Below are positions 27,620 through 36,485 of a DNA stretch of 64,000 nt, piece by piece; the first letter of the stretch is position 1, and the number at the start of each line of letters is the position of its first letter. The notes beneath the pieces are model-generated. The model searched no databases, was not told where the DNA came from, and saw only the letters and a program-made list of their open reading frames with translations. The stretch covers positions 2,480,001-2,544,000 of the forward strand of contig NZ_CP013378.1 of NCBI RefSeq assembly GCF_001718415.1. The letters are read 5' to 3'. Both the position numbers and the translations under genes were made by a program. Source of the DNA: Burkholderia pseudomultivorans. GTDB taxonomy: Bacteria; Pseudomonadota; Gammaproteobacteria; Burkholderiales; Burkholderiaceae.

Positions 27620-27634
27620 TGTCAGCAATCTGAA

Positions 27635-27652
27635 CCCGCTCGAAAGCGGGCT
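27635..27652. repeat. 18-bp direct repeat flanking the IS, right copy
   Basis: Identical to 26042-26059. This copy of the thiC terminator hairpin is next to thiC but is followed on the minus strand by IS sequence (CAGATTGC) instead of the original U tract. Confidence 0.75.
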
Positions 27653-27682
27653 TCGTGCATTGCGACGCGGTGCGTCGCGGTG

Positions 27683-29850
<2,168 letters not shown>

Positions 29851-29860
29851 GCAAGGGCAC

Positions 29861-29889
29861 ACGATACACCGCCTTGGCGGCGGTTTCAA
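29861..29889 (-). promoter_or_regulatory. thiC promoter
   Basis: On the minus strand, -35 TTGAAA (29884-29889), a 17-bp spacer and -10 TATCGT (29861-29866). Initiation near 29854 would start the RNA a few bases before the riboswitch aptamer, which supports the call. Confidence 0.65.
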
Positions 29890-29944
29890 CCGGTCGCGAA
29901 GCGGCGCTCGCGGTGCGCTGCAGCATCGGCGCTGCTCGCGCCGC

Positions 29945-29961
29945 CCGAAAAATTTTTTCGG
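29945..29961. repeat. AT-cored inverted repeat between thiC and the MXKDX gene
   Basis: CCGAAAAA and TTTTTCGG flank a central T. It stands out in a GC-rich divergent intergenic region. It could be an operator or a short bidirectional stem; no function assigned. Confidence 0.35.
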
Positions 29962-30029
29962 CATCGCTGTCATTTCCGGCGACGTGCGCCGTCTATTCGG
30001 CTCCTCAACCCATGTACCGGAGTGAAGTC

Positions 30030-30296
30030 ATGAACAAGATCCTGATGGCCGTCTGCGTCGCCGCTTTCACCACGCTTGCAACGGGCGCCCATGCGCAGAA
30101 CGATGCGATGTCGAAGGACGACATGTCGATGTCGAAGGATGCGATGGGCCACGATGCGATGGCGAAGGACGGCGCGATGAAGAAAGACGCGATGAAGAAG
30201 CACGCAATGAAGAAGGGGGCGATGAAGAAGGATGCGATGTCGCACGACGAGATGGGCAAGTCGATGCAGGGCGACAAGATGAGTCCGTCGAACTGA
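30030..30296 (+). CDS. Pentapeptide MXKDX-repeat secreted protein (88 aa)
   Basis: A signal peptide (MNKILMAVCVAAFTTLATGA, cleavage after AHA) precedes a mature protein made almost entirely of Met-X-Lys-Asp/Lys-X pentapeptides (DAMSKDDMSMSKDAMGHDAM, GAMKKDAMKKHAMKKGAM). This is the MXKDX repeat family of periplasmic proteins in beta-proteobacteria. Regularly spaced Met with His/Asp suggests copper or other metal binding, but the family has no proven role. Start ATG 30030 has AGTGAAG upstream. Divergent from the thiC riboswitch. Confidence 0.85.
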   Translation: MNKILMAVCVAAFTTLATGAHAQNDAMSKDDMSMSKDAMGHDAMAKDGAMKKDAMKKHAMKKGAMKKDAMSHDEMGKSMQGDKMSPSN

Positions 30297-30412
30297 GCGA
30301 CGCATGCGGGGCGCGGCCGGCGCGTGCGCCGGCGCCGCGCCAGGCGACGGCGCGCGATGCGCATTGGGCTGCCCGCGTCGCGGACCGTCGCATCCTCCCG
30401 GGAGTCTTCATC

Positions 30413-31045
30413 ATGCAAACCGTATCCGCCCCCGATCGCGCGGTCGTGCCGCCGCCCGCGCGCCCGATCCATCCGGCCTGGGTGCGCGCGAGCCACTGGC
30501 TCAACGCACTCGCGGCCGTGCTGATGGCGCTGTCCGGCTGGCGCATCTACGATGCGTCGCCGATCTACCCGTCGTTCACGTTCGCGCACGGCATCACGCT
30601 CGGCGGCTGGCTCGGCGGCGCGCTGCAATGGCATTTCGCGGCGATGTGGCTGCTCGTCGGCAACGGCGTGTTCTATCTCGCGATGGCGATCGCGACCGGA
30701 CGCCTCGCGCGCAAGATGCTGCCCGTCACGCCGGCGTCGATCTGGCGCGACGTGCGCGCGGCGCTGCGCGGCCGGCTGTCGCACGACGACCTGAGCGTCT
30801 ACAACGCGGTGCAGCGCGCCGCTTACCTGACCGCGATCGTCGACCTCGTGGTGCTCGTGCTGTCGGGGCTCACGATCTGGAAGTCCGTGCAGTTCCCGCT
30901 GCTGCGCGAACTGTTCGGCGGCTACGACAACGCGCGCATCGTGCATTTCTGGGCGATGGCGCTGCTCGTCGCGTTCTTCGTCGTGCACGTGGCGATGGCG
31001 CTGCTGGTGCCGCGTTCGCTGCTTGCGATGCTGCGCGGCCGCTGA
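30413..31045 (+). CDS. Cytochrome b561-type membrane subunit
   Basis: The 210-residue, four-helix membrane protein has likely haem-ligand histidines in RASHWLNALAAVLM, FTFAHGITLGG and VHFWAMALLVAFFVVHVAMAL. This is the b561/Ni-Fe-hydrogenase cytochrome b fold used to pass electrons between quinone and a periplasmic enzyme. The molybdopterin oxidoreductase starts 21 nt after it, so the two probably form one redox complex. The first ~20 residues are Pro-rich and cytoplasmic. Confidence 0.87.
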   Translation: MQTVSAPDRAVVPPPARPIHPAWVRASHWLNALAAVLMALSGWRIYDASPIYPSFTFAHGITLGGWLGGALQWHFAAMWLLVGNGVFYLAMAIATGRLARKMLPVTPASIWRDVRAALRGRLSHDDLSVYNAVQRAAYLTAIVDLVVLVLSGLTIWKSVQFPLLRELFGGYDNARIVHFWAMALLVAFFVVHVAMALLVPRSLLAMLRGR

Positions 31046-31066
31046 TCTGCGCAAGGGGGAATCATC

Positions 31067-31855
31067 ATGTCCGAACCCGCAGACAAGCGCGCAGGTGCGC
31101 GCTGGACGCTCGACCGCCGCGCACTCGAACTCGACGTGCGCCGCGAACTCGACATGCCGTCGCGGCGGCTGTTCAACCGGCGCATCCTGACGCTCGGCGG
31201 CCTGACGATGCTGACCGGCTGCACGCTGCAGGACGATGCGTCGGTCAACGCGTTCCTCGAGAAGGTGTCGCGCATGAACGACCGCGTGCAGGCGTGGCTG
31301 TTCAGCGGCGAGCGGCTCGCGCCGACCTACACGGAGGCCGACCTCACGCGGCCGTTTCCGTTCAACGCGTATTACGGGATCGACGACGTGCCGCACGTCG
31401 ATGCGTCGAGCTACCGGCTGGTGCTGTCGGGGCGCGTGACGGGCAAGCGCGTGTGGACGCTCGACGAGCTGTATGCGCTGCCGCACGCGGAACAGATCAC
31501 GCGGCACATCTGCGTGGAAGGGTGGAGCGCGATCGGGCGCTGGGGCGGCACGCCGTTCGGCGCGTTTCTCGCGCGCGTCGGCGCCGATACGCGCGCGAAA
31601 TACGTGGGCTTCAAGTGCGCGGACGACTATTACGAAAGCATCGACATGCCGACCGCGCTGCATCCGCAGACGCTGCTCGCGTTCGACTACGACGGCCGCC
31701 GGCTGCCGCCGGAGTTCGGCTTTCCGATGAAGCTGCGGATGCCGACCAAGCTCGGCTACAAGAACCCGAAGCACATCATGGAGATCTTCGTGACCGATAC
31801 GTACCCGGGCGGCTACTGGGTCGACCAGGGATACAACTGGTTCGGCGGCTCGTGA
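31067..31855 (+). CDS. Sulfite-oxidase-fold molybdopterin oxidoreductase with Tat-type lipoprotein signal
   Basis: The 262-residue enzyme has the catalytic Cys149 in RHICVEGWSAIGRWGG, which ligates molybdenum in the SuoX/MsrP fold, and the family end GYKNPKHIMEIFVTDTYPGGYW. The N-terminal SRRLFNRR (32-39) resembles a Tat twin-arginine motif, then a hydrophobic run and MLTGC (48-52), a lipobox. That implies folded export and lipid anchoring. A start at M30 would give a normal-length signal peptide. I keep ATG 31067 because it has a strong AAGGGGGA site and M30 has none. Substrate unknown; electrons likely pass to the upstream cytochrome b561. Confidence 0.85.
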   Translation: MSEPADKRAGARWTLDRRALELDVRRELDMPSRRLFNRRILTLGGLTMLTGCTLQDDASVNAFLEKVSRMNDRVQAWLFSGERLAPTYTEADLTRPFPFNAYYGIDDVPHVDASSYRLVLSGRVTGKRVWTLDELYALPHAEQITRHICVEGWSAIGRWGGTPFGAFLARVGADTRAKYVGFKCADDYYESIDMPTALHPQTLLAFDYDGRRLPPEFGFPMKLRMPTKLGYKNPKHIMEIFVTDTYPGGYWVDQGYNWFGGS

Positions 31856-31913
31856 TGCGCGGCGCGGCGGCGGACGTGTGCGCATGCCGCGCGACGGCGC
31901 CGACGGCGGTGCG

Positions 31914-32195
31914 CTACGGCGATGCGCGCACCTGCAGATCGACGCGCAAGCCGGCCGCCGCGGCCATGTTGACGAGCGCGTCGAGCCCGAACAGGTTGAT
32001 CTTGCCGCGCATCAGGTCGGACACGCGCGGCTGCGTGACGCCGAGCAGCTGCGCGGCCTGCGCCTGGCTGAGTTCGAGCTGCGCGAGACGCTGCTTGAGC
32101 GCGATCATCAGTTCCGAGCGCAGCTTCATGTTCTCGGCCTCGGCCGGCGTGCCCTCGATCGCGTCCCAGACGCTCGGATAGCGTTTCTCGGTCAT
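31914..32195 (-). CDS. higA: HigA-type antitoxin, XRE family (93 aa)
   Basis: A helix-turn-helix protein (LKQRLAQLELSQAQAAQLLG, VTQPRVSDLMRGKINLFGLD) preceded by MTEKRYPSVWDAIEGTPAEA, the usual N terminus of the HigA-2-like antitoxins. It should neutralise the adjacent HigB toxin and repress the promoter. Its ATG overlaps the toxin stop by 4 nt (32192-32195); the toxin gene comes first, the higBA order. Confidence 0.88.
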   Translation of the reverse strand: MTEKRYPSVWDAIEGTPAEAENMKLRSELMIALKQRLAQLELSQAQAAQLLGVTQPRVSDLMRGKINLFGLDALVNMAAAAGLRVDLQVRASP

Positions 32196-32509
32196 CGTTT
32201 CCACTCCATCAACAGGGCGCGATAGCGCCGGGTGGCCAGCTCCACGTCGGGCCGGCTCGTGCGCGCCGATTGCTTCCGGAAGCAATGAAGCACGTAGACG
32301 GCATCGGGGAACGTCGCGACATAGACGATCCGGAATGCGCCGCCCGCGTCGCGTATGCGAATCTCCCGCACGCCGGGGCCGATGGTACGCATCGGCTTCC
32401 AGTCGTCGGGCTCGTGGCCGCGCTGCACCTGGTCGATCTGATGGCCGGCTTCGCGTCGCGCGGGCGGCGGGAAGTCGCGCAGATCGGCGAGGGCGCTGCC
32501 GACGAACAC
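32192..32509 (-). CDS. higB: HigB/RelE-type toxin (Gp49-like), GTG start
   Basis: The 105-residue product has family blocks FVGSALADLRDFPPPARREA, DWKPMRTIGPGVREIRIRD, GAFRIVYVATFPDAVYVLHC and FRKQ, typical of phage-Gp49-like HigB ribosome-dependent mRNA interferases. The frame is open up to a TTG at 32545, but that codon lies between the -35 and -10 elements of the predicted promoter, so it cannot be in the mRNA. The first usable start is GTG 32509 (reads VFVGSALADL), which fits family length but has no clear ribosome site. Confidence 0.82.
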   Translation of the reverse strand: MFVGSALADLRDFPPPARREAGHQIDQVQRGHEPDDWKPMRTIGPGVREIRIRDAGGAFRIVYVATFPDAVYVLHCFRKQSARTSRPDVELATRRYRALLMEWKR

Positions 32510-32536
32510 GACGGACTTTTGCGGAAGGCTGGCTGG

Positions 32537-32565
32537 ATTATACAAAATTTTGTATGGGCTGTCAG
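32537..32565 (-). promoter_or_regulatory. higBA promoter
   Basis: On the minus strand, -35 CTGACA (32560-32565), 17-bp spacer and a perfect -10 TATAAT (32537-32542). One of the closest matches to the sigma-70 consensus in the window. A 16-bp palindrome covers the spacer and part of the -10. Confidence 0.8.
32540..32555. promoter_or_regulatory. higBA operator
   Basis: ATACAAAATTTTGTAT is a perfect 16-bp palindrome lying inside the promoter spacer and overlapping the -10. It is the expected place for autorepression by the HigA antitoxin or the HigBA complex. Confidence 0.75.
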
Positions 32566-33047
32566 GGTTGTGGACGAACGGAGAAGGCGACGCGATGCGT
32601 GCGCCGTACCGTCACCATAAGCGCGAGACGGCGGTTGTCGTACCTGACCGGCCGACAGGCCGATGTAGCCGGCGCGACAGGACGAGCGCCCCGCATCGGC
32701 GGCCCGTCCGGATCGCCTTGCGTGCGCGGCCGCGCCGTCTCAGCCGTCGGTCCGGCCTGCCCGTCGCGCGAAAATGTCGCGCCGAAACGTCAGTCCTTAT
32801 CCTTTCAGCCAGGTCGACCGATGCTTTCTAATCCTTAATGCGATAATGCGCGACGTGCGCAGCCGAAGCGGTTGCGCACGTTTTTTTGTCCGTCTGCCGC
32901 CGCTTGCCGGTTCTTATTCGTCGCCGTTCGCACTGCCATGTCGTTCCGCACGTCCGCTTCCGCCTTCCCGGTCCCGTCCGGGCCGTTTGCCGGCATCGCC
33001 GGCGTCCTTCAGCGGAGCACGCGGCGCGACGTGCGGGCAGGCTGACG
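32566..33047. other. Intergenic region with a strong terminator
   Basis: About 480 bp between the divergent higBA promoter and the EamA transporter. No convincing gene is visible. It holds an AT-richer patch (about 32795-32850) with a -10-like GATAAT at 32842-32847, followed directly by a strong terminator (32854-32887). A very short RNA or a leftover 3' end are both possible. Confidence 0.4.
32854..32887 (+). terminator. Intrinsic terminator in the higBA-EamA intergenic region
   Basis: CGTGCGCA (32854-32861) and TGCGCACG (32873-32880) form a perfect 8-bp stem with an 11-nt loop, followed by seven T (32881-32887). No annotated gene lies immediately upstream on this strand. Confidence 0.75.
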
Positions 33048-34229
33048 ATGACGCCGCTCGACCGCCTCCTCGATTTCCTCGCCCGCCTGCCGATCCGGAT
33101 CCGCCTGCCGCAAAGCCGCGGCGGCCGCGTCGCGCTGGCGCTCGTGTTCATCTATTTCGTCTGGGGTTCGACCTACAGCGGCCTGCATTTCGCGCTGCAG
33201 TCGTTCCCGCCGCTGATGCTGTCCGGGCTGCGCAACCTGCTCGGCGGGATCGGCCTGTTCATCTTCGCGCTGCGGCGCAAGCCCGAATGGCCGACGCTGC
33301 TGGAGATCCGCAACTCGGCGATCGTCGGCACGATGCTGGTCGCGCTGTCGTCCGGCACGATCGCGCTCGGGATGCGCACGGTCAGCAGCGGCTCGGCCGC
33401 GGTGATGGTCGCCACGGTGCCGCTGTTCGCGACCGTGATCGCGGCCGTCGCCGGGCGGCCCGTGACCAAGGGCGAGTGGGCGGCCGTCGCACTCGGGATG
33501 GTCGGGATCGTCGTGCTGAACTCGGGCGGCGCGGCCGCCGACAATTCGGCGCTCGGCACGATCTGCGTGCTGGCCGGCGCGCTGTTCTGGGCGGGCGGCG
33601 CGCATCTCGCGACGCGCCTCAAGCTGCCGTCCGACCTGTTCCTGTCGACCTCGCTGCAGATCGGCCTCGGCGGGTTGATGTCCACGATCGTCGCGTGGCT
33701 GCTCGGTGAGCACGTCGAGCATGTCGCGGTGGGGCCGGTGTTCGCGTTCCTCTACCTGATGGTGTTCTGCACGATGGCCGCCTATGTCGCGTACGGCTAT
33801 CTGATCCGCCACACGAGCCCGATCATCGCGAGCAGCTGCATGTACGTGAACCCGATCGTCGCGGTCGCGCTCGGCGCGCTGATGCTCGGCGAGCCCGTGA
33901 CGACGGCCACCGTGGTCGCGACCGTCGCGATTCTCGGCAGCGTCGGGCTGTCGTTCCTGTTCGATCCCGCGCGCCGGCCCGCGGCGCGGGCGGCCGCTGC
34001 TGCTGCCGCGCCGGCCGTGGCGACGGCACCGGCAGCGGATGCGGCATCCGCTGCCGAACCGATCGCCGTGCCGGACGACGCGCCGATCCTGACGCCTTCC
34101 GCCGTACCGCTCGCAGTACCGGCGCCGGGCGCCGTCGTCGATCCGGCTGCCGTGATGGATCCCGCGCAGGCGTTTGCGCCGCCGCCCGCCGCCGAACCGG
34201 CTGCGGCTGTGACGCGCGCCGACGCCTGA
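33048..34229 (+). CDS. EamA/DMT-family transporter with long Ala/Pro-rich tail
   Basis: The first ~300 residues form ten helices in two EamA repeats (ALALVFIYFVWGSTYSGLHF, PLFATVIAAVAGRPVTKGEW; later YGYLIRHTSPIIASSCMYVN, PIVAVALGALMLGEPVT), most like the PecM/YedA branch. The last ~85 residues are an unusual low-complexity Ala/Pro/Val tail without helices, probably a cytoplasmic extension. Start ATG 33048 is chosen because family similarity begins near there; upstream codons encode Arg-rich nonsense. Substrate unknown. Convergent with the MFS gene. Confidence 0.86.
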   Translation: MTPLDRLLDFLARLPIRIRLPQSRGGRVALALVFIYFVWGSTYSGLHFALQSFPPLMLSGLRNLLGGIGLFIFALRRKPEWPTLLEIRNSAIVGTMLVALSSGTIALGMRTVSSGSAAVMVATVPLFATVIAAVAGRPVTKGEWAAVALGMVGIVVLNSGGAAADNSALGTICVLAGALFWAGGAHLATRLKLPSDLFLSTSLQIGLGGLMSTIVAWLLGEHVEHVAVGPVFAFLYLMVFCTMAAYVAYGYLIRHTSPIIASSCMYVNPIVAVALGALMLGEPVTTATVVATVAILGSVGLSFLFDPARRPAARAAAAAAAPAVATAPAADAASAAEPIAVPDDAPILTPSAVPLAVPAPGAVVDPAAVMDPAQAFAPPPAAEPAAAVTRADA

Positions 34230-34230
34230 C

Positions 34231-34257
34231 GCAGCCGCCCCGGGCCGCGCCGGCTGC
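34231..34257. terminator. GC hairpin between convergent transporter genes
   Basis: GCAGCCG (34231-34237) and CGGCTGC (34251-34257) form a perfect 7-bp stem, right after the stop at 34229 and right before the convergent stop at 34260. No T tract. Confidence 0.4.
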
Positions 34258-34259
34258 GC

Positions 34260-35456
34260 TCAGCCGCCGCGCGCGCCGCGATGATGGAACCAGCCGGCGA
34301 GCGCGGTAAACAGCAGCCCGGCCGCGCACATGCCGGTCCAGCCGAACGCGTGCCATGCGGCCACGCCGGCCGACGAACCGAGCGCGCCGCCGATGAAGTA
34401 GCACACCATGTAGACCGTGTTCACGCGGCTGCGCGCGTCGGGCTTCAGCGCATAGATGCGCGACTGGTTCGAGATCTGCGCGGCCTGCACGCCGACGTCC
34501 AGCACGATCACGCCGATCACGAGCCCGACGAGGCTCGACCCCGACAGCGCGAAGATCACGAACGATGCCGCGAGCAGTGCGATCGCGAGCGAGATGATCG
34601 CGCGCGGGCCGCGCTTGTCGGCGAAGCGTCCCGCATAGGGCGCGGCGAGCGCGCCGGCCGCGCCAACGATGCCGAACAGGCCGGCCGCCTGCGGGCCCAG
34701 GTGGAACGGCGGGCCGGCGAGCAGCAGCGTGAGCACCGGCCAGAACGCGCTGAATGCCGCGAACAGTGCGGCGCCCGTCAGCGACGCCTCGCGCAGTCCG
34801 CGCAATTCGACCGCCAGATGCCACATCGAGCCGAGCAGCTTGCCGTACGGCAGCGTCGAGGTCGGCGAGCTGCGCGGCAGCCGCAGCACGATCACCGCGG
34901 CAAGCGCGACGAGCGCCGCGACCGACGCGCCGAACACCGTGCGCCAGCCGAAATACTGGGCGACGAAGCCGGCGGCGGTGCGGGCCAGCAGGATGCCGAG
35001 CAGCAGCCCGCTCATCACGGTGCCGACGGCTTGTCCGCGTTCGGCCGGCGGCGCGATCTCGGCCGCAAACGGCACGGCCTGCTGCGCGATGGTCGCGAGC
35101 ACGCCGATCGCGAGGCTCGCGACGGCGAGTACCGCCAGCGACGGCGCGAGGGCCGCCACGATCAGCGCGATCGACAGGCCCGCGATCTGCATCAGGATCA
35201 GCCGGCGGCGGTCGAACCGGTCGCCGAGCGGCGCGAGCAGGAACATCCCGGCCGCATAGCCGAGCTGGGTCGCGGTCGGCACGGCGCCGATCCACGACGC
35301 GCCGTCGGGAAAGGACGCGCGGAAGCTGTCGAGCAGCGGCTGGTTGTAGTAGATGTTCGCGACCGAGACGCCCGCGATCGTCGCGAGCAGCAACAGCAGG
35401 CTGCGCGAGTAGTGGGGCGAGGCTTCGGCCGGACGGTCGGTGGAGGCAGTGGACAT
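34260..35456 (-). CDS. MFS transporter, drug-efflux-like (398 aa)
   Basis: A twelve-helix major facilitator. It has the loop 2-3 motif (FLLAPLGDRFDRRRLILMQI) and the helix-5 stretch GTVMSGLLLGILLARTAAGF, the motif-C region of DHA1-type proton antiporters. It most resembles the YnfM/AraJ-type exporters. The start MSTASTDRPAEASPHYSRSL places a short hydrophilic leader before helix 1. It is not obviously part of the phosphodiesterase operon, which ends 160 bp upstream on the same strand. Substrate unknown. Confidence 0.86.
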   Translation of the reverse strand: MSTASTDRPAEASPHYSRSLLLLLATIAGVSVANIYYNQPLLDSFRASFPDGASWIGAVPTATQLGYAAGMFLLAPLGDRFDRRRLILMQIAGLSIALIVAALAPSLAVLAVASLAIGVLATIAQQAVPFAAEIAPPAERGQAVGTVMSGLLLGILLARTAAGFVAQYFGWRTVFGASVAALVALAAVIVLRLPRSSPTSTLPYGKLLGSMWHLAVELRGLREASLTGAALFAAFSAFWPVLTLLLAGPPFHLGPQAAGLFGIVGAAGALAAPYAGRFADKRGPRAIISLAIALLAASFVIFALSGSSLVGLVIGVIVLDVGVQAAQISNQSRIYALKPDARSRVNTVYMVCYFIGGALGSSAGVAAWHAFGWTGMCAAGLLFTALAGWFHHRGARGG

Positions 35457-35619
35457 GGCGGCACGGTGCGGAGTGGGGCGTCCGGCACGCGGCGCGCGCC
35501 GGACGTCGATCGAGGGTGCCGATCATACCGGAGCGCGATGAATCCTGCCGGGCAGCGGGCGGGTATGACGGCGCTTCGCCCGATGGAGGGGCGAAGGCGC
35601 CGCGCAGCCAGCCGCTGCG

Positions 35620-36444
35620 TCAGTCGACCAGTTCCCCGCTCGGCTCGTAGAACGGATAAGGCCCGTCGCCTTCGTCCACGTACACGTGATGCGACGTCAT
35701 CCCCGCTTCCGGCGTATGGCGATGCACCGCGAACGCCGGCGGCTCGAGCCGGAACGCGGACGGCCCGTCGGCGCGCAGGTCGAAGGCGACCTGGTGCGCG
35801 GGCGCCGGCACGGCCGACGCGAGCGTGCCGCCGAAGCGCGCGAACATGGTCCGGTGCACGTGGCCGCACAGCACGCGTTCGACGTTGGGGTGGCCGCGCA
35901 GCAGCGCGTCGAGCTTCGCGGCGGCCGGCGGCGCAAGGCGCAGCGCGTCCATGTGCGCGATTCCCGCCACGAACGGCGGGTGATGCAGCGCGACGATCAC
36001 CGGCCGCTCGCGCGCGGCGTCGAGCTGGCCGGCAAGCCAGCCGAGCCGCGCATCGCACAGATCGCCGTGGCTCGCGCCGGGCACCTGCGAATCGAGCGCG
36101 AGCACGCGCACGCTGCCGACGTCGAGCGCGTACTGCACGAATTCGCCGCCCTGCAGCTCGGGGCGGTCGAGGAACGCGCGGCGCAGCCCGCCGCGGTCGT
36201 CGTGATTGCCGACCATCAGGTAATACGGAATCTCGAGCGGCGCGAGCAGTTCGCGCAGATGGCGGTACTCGTCGTCGTGGCCGAAATCGGTCAGGTCGCC
36301 GGTGACGAGCACCGCGTCGGGGCGCGGCACGAGCGCATTCAGGCGCGCGATGCAGCGCGCGAGCGCGGCCGCCGTGTCGACGCGCCGGTACGCGAGCTGG
36401 CCCGGCCGCTTGATGTGGAGATCGCTGATTTGAGCAAGCAGCAT
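35620..36444 (-). CDS. Calcineurin-like phosphodiesterase (CpdA/GpdQ-like)
   Basis: The 274-residue dinuclear metallophosphoesterase has all metal-ligand motifs: D8 and H10 (SDLH), D50 (TGDLTDFGHDDEY), N80-H81 (GNHDD), H154 (ALHHPP), and H195/H197 (CGHVHR). The class III cyclic-nucleotide/glycerophosphodiester phosphodiesterase group includes CpdA and GpdQ. GAGGA precedes ATG 36444. It is the last gene of the LacI-ABC operon, 41 nt after the ATPase, so its physiological substrate is likely an imported phosphodiester rather than cAMP. That is an inference from position. Confidence 0.87.
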   Translation of the reverse strand: MLLAQISDLHIKRPGQLAYRRVDTAAALARCIARLNALVPRPDAVLVTGDLTDFGHDDEYRHLRELLAPLEIPYYLMVGNHDDRGGLRRAFLDRPELQGGEFVQYALDVGSVRVLALDSQVPGASHGDLCDARLGWLAGQLDAARERPVIVALHHPPFVAGIAHMDALRLAPPAAAKLDALLRGHPNVERVLCGHVHRTMFARFGGTLASAVPAPAHQVAFDLRADGPSAFRLEPPAFAVHRHTPEAGMTSHHVYVDEGDGPYPFYEPSGELVD

Positions 36445-36485
36445 CGTCGTTCCTCGGAATCTTCGGATAATGTTGGGGGCGCGCG

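Larger units (their letters stand above)
26060..27632 (-). mobile_element. IS1182-family insertion sequence (about 1.57 kb)
   Basis: Terminal inverted repeats CAGATTGCTGACGAACCC (from 26060) and, read inward from 27632, CAGATTGCTGACAAACCC match at 17 of 18 positions. The element holds one full-length transposase gene and is flanked by an 18-bp duplicated hairpin. Just inside each end is a stem-loop plus T tract facing inward. Both ends, the gene and the duplication are intact, so the insertion is probably recent and the element potentially active. Boundaries may shift by 1-2 bp because flanking bases continue the similarity. Confidence 0.9.

Noticed and set aside
32510..32545. TTG at 32545 as start of the HigB toxin
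   Set aside because: It lies inside the predicted promoter, upstream of the probable transcription start, and within the operator palindrome.
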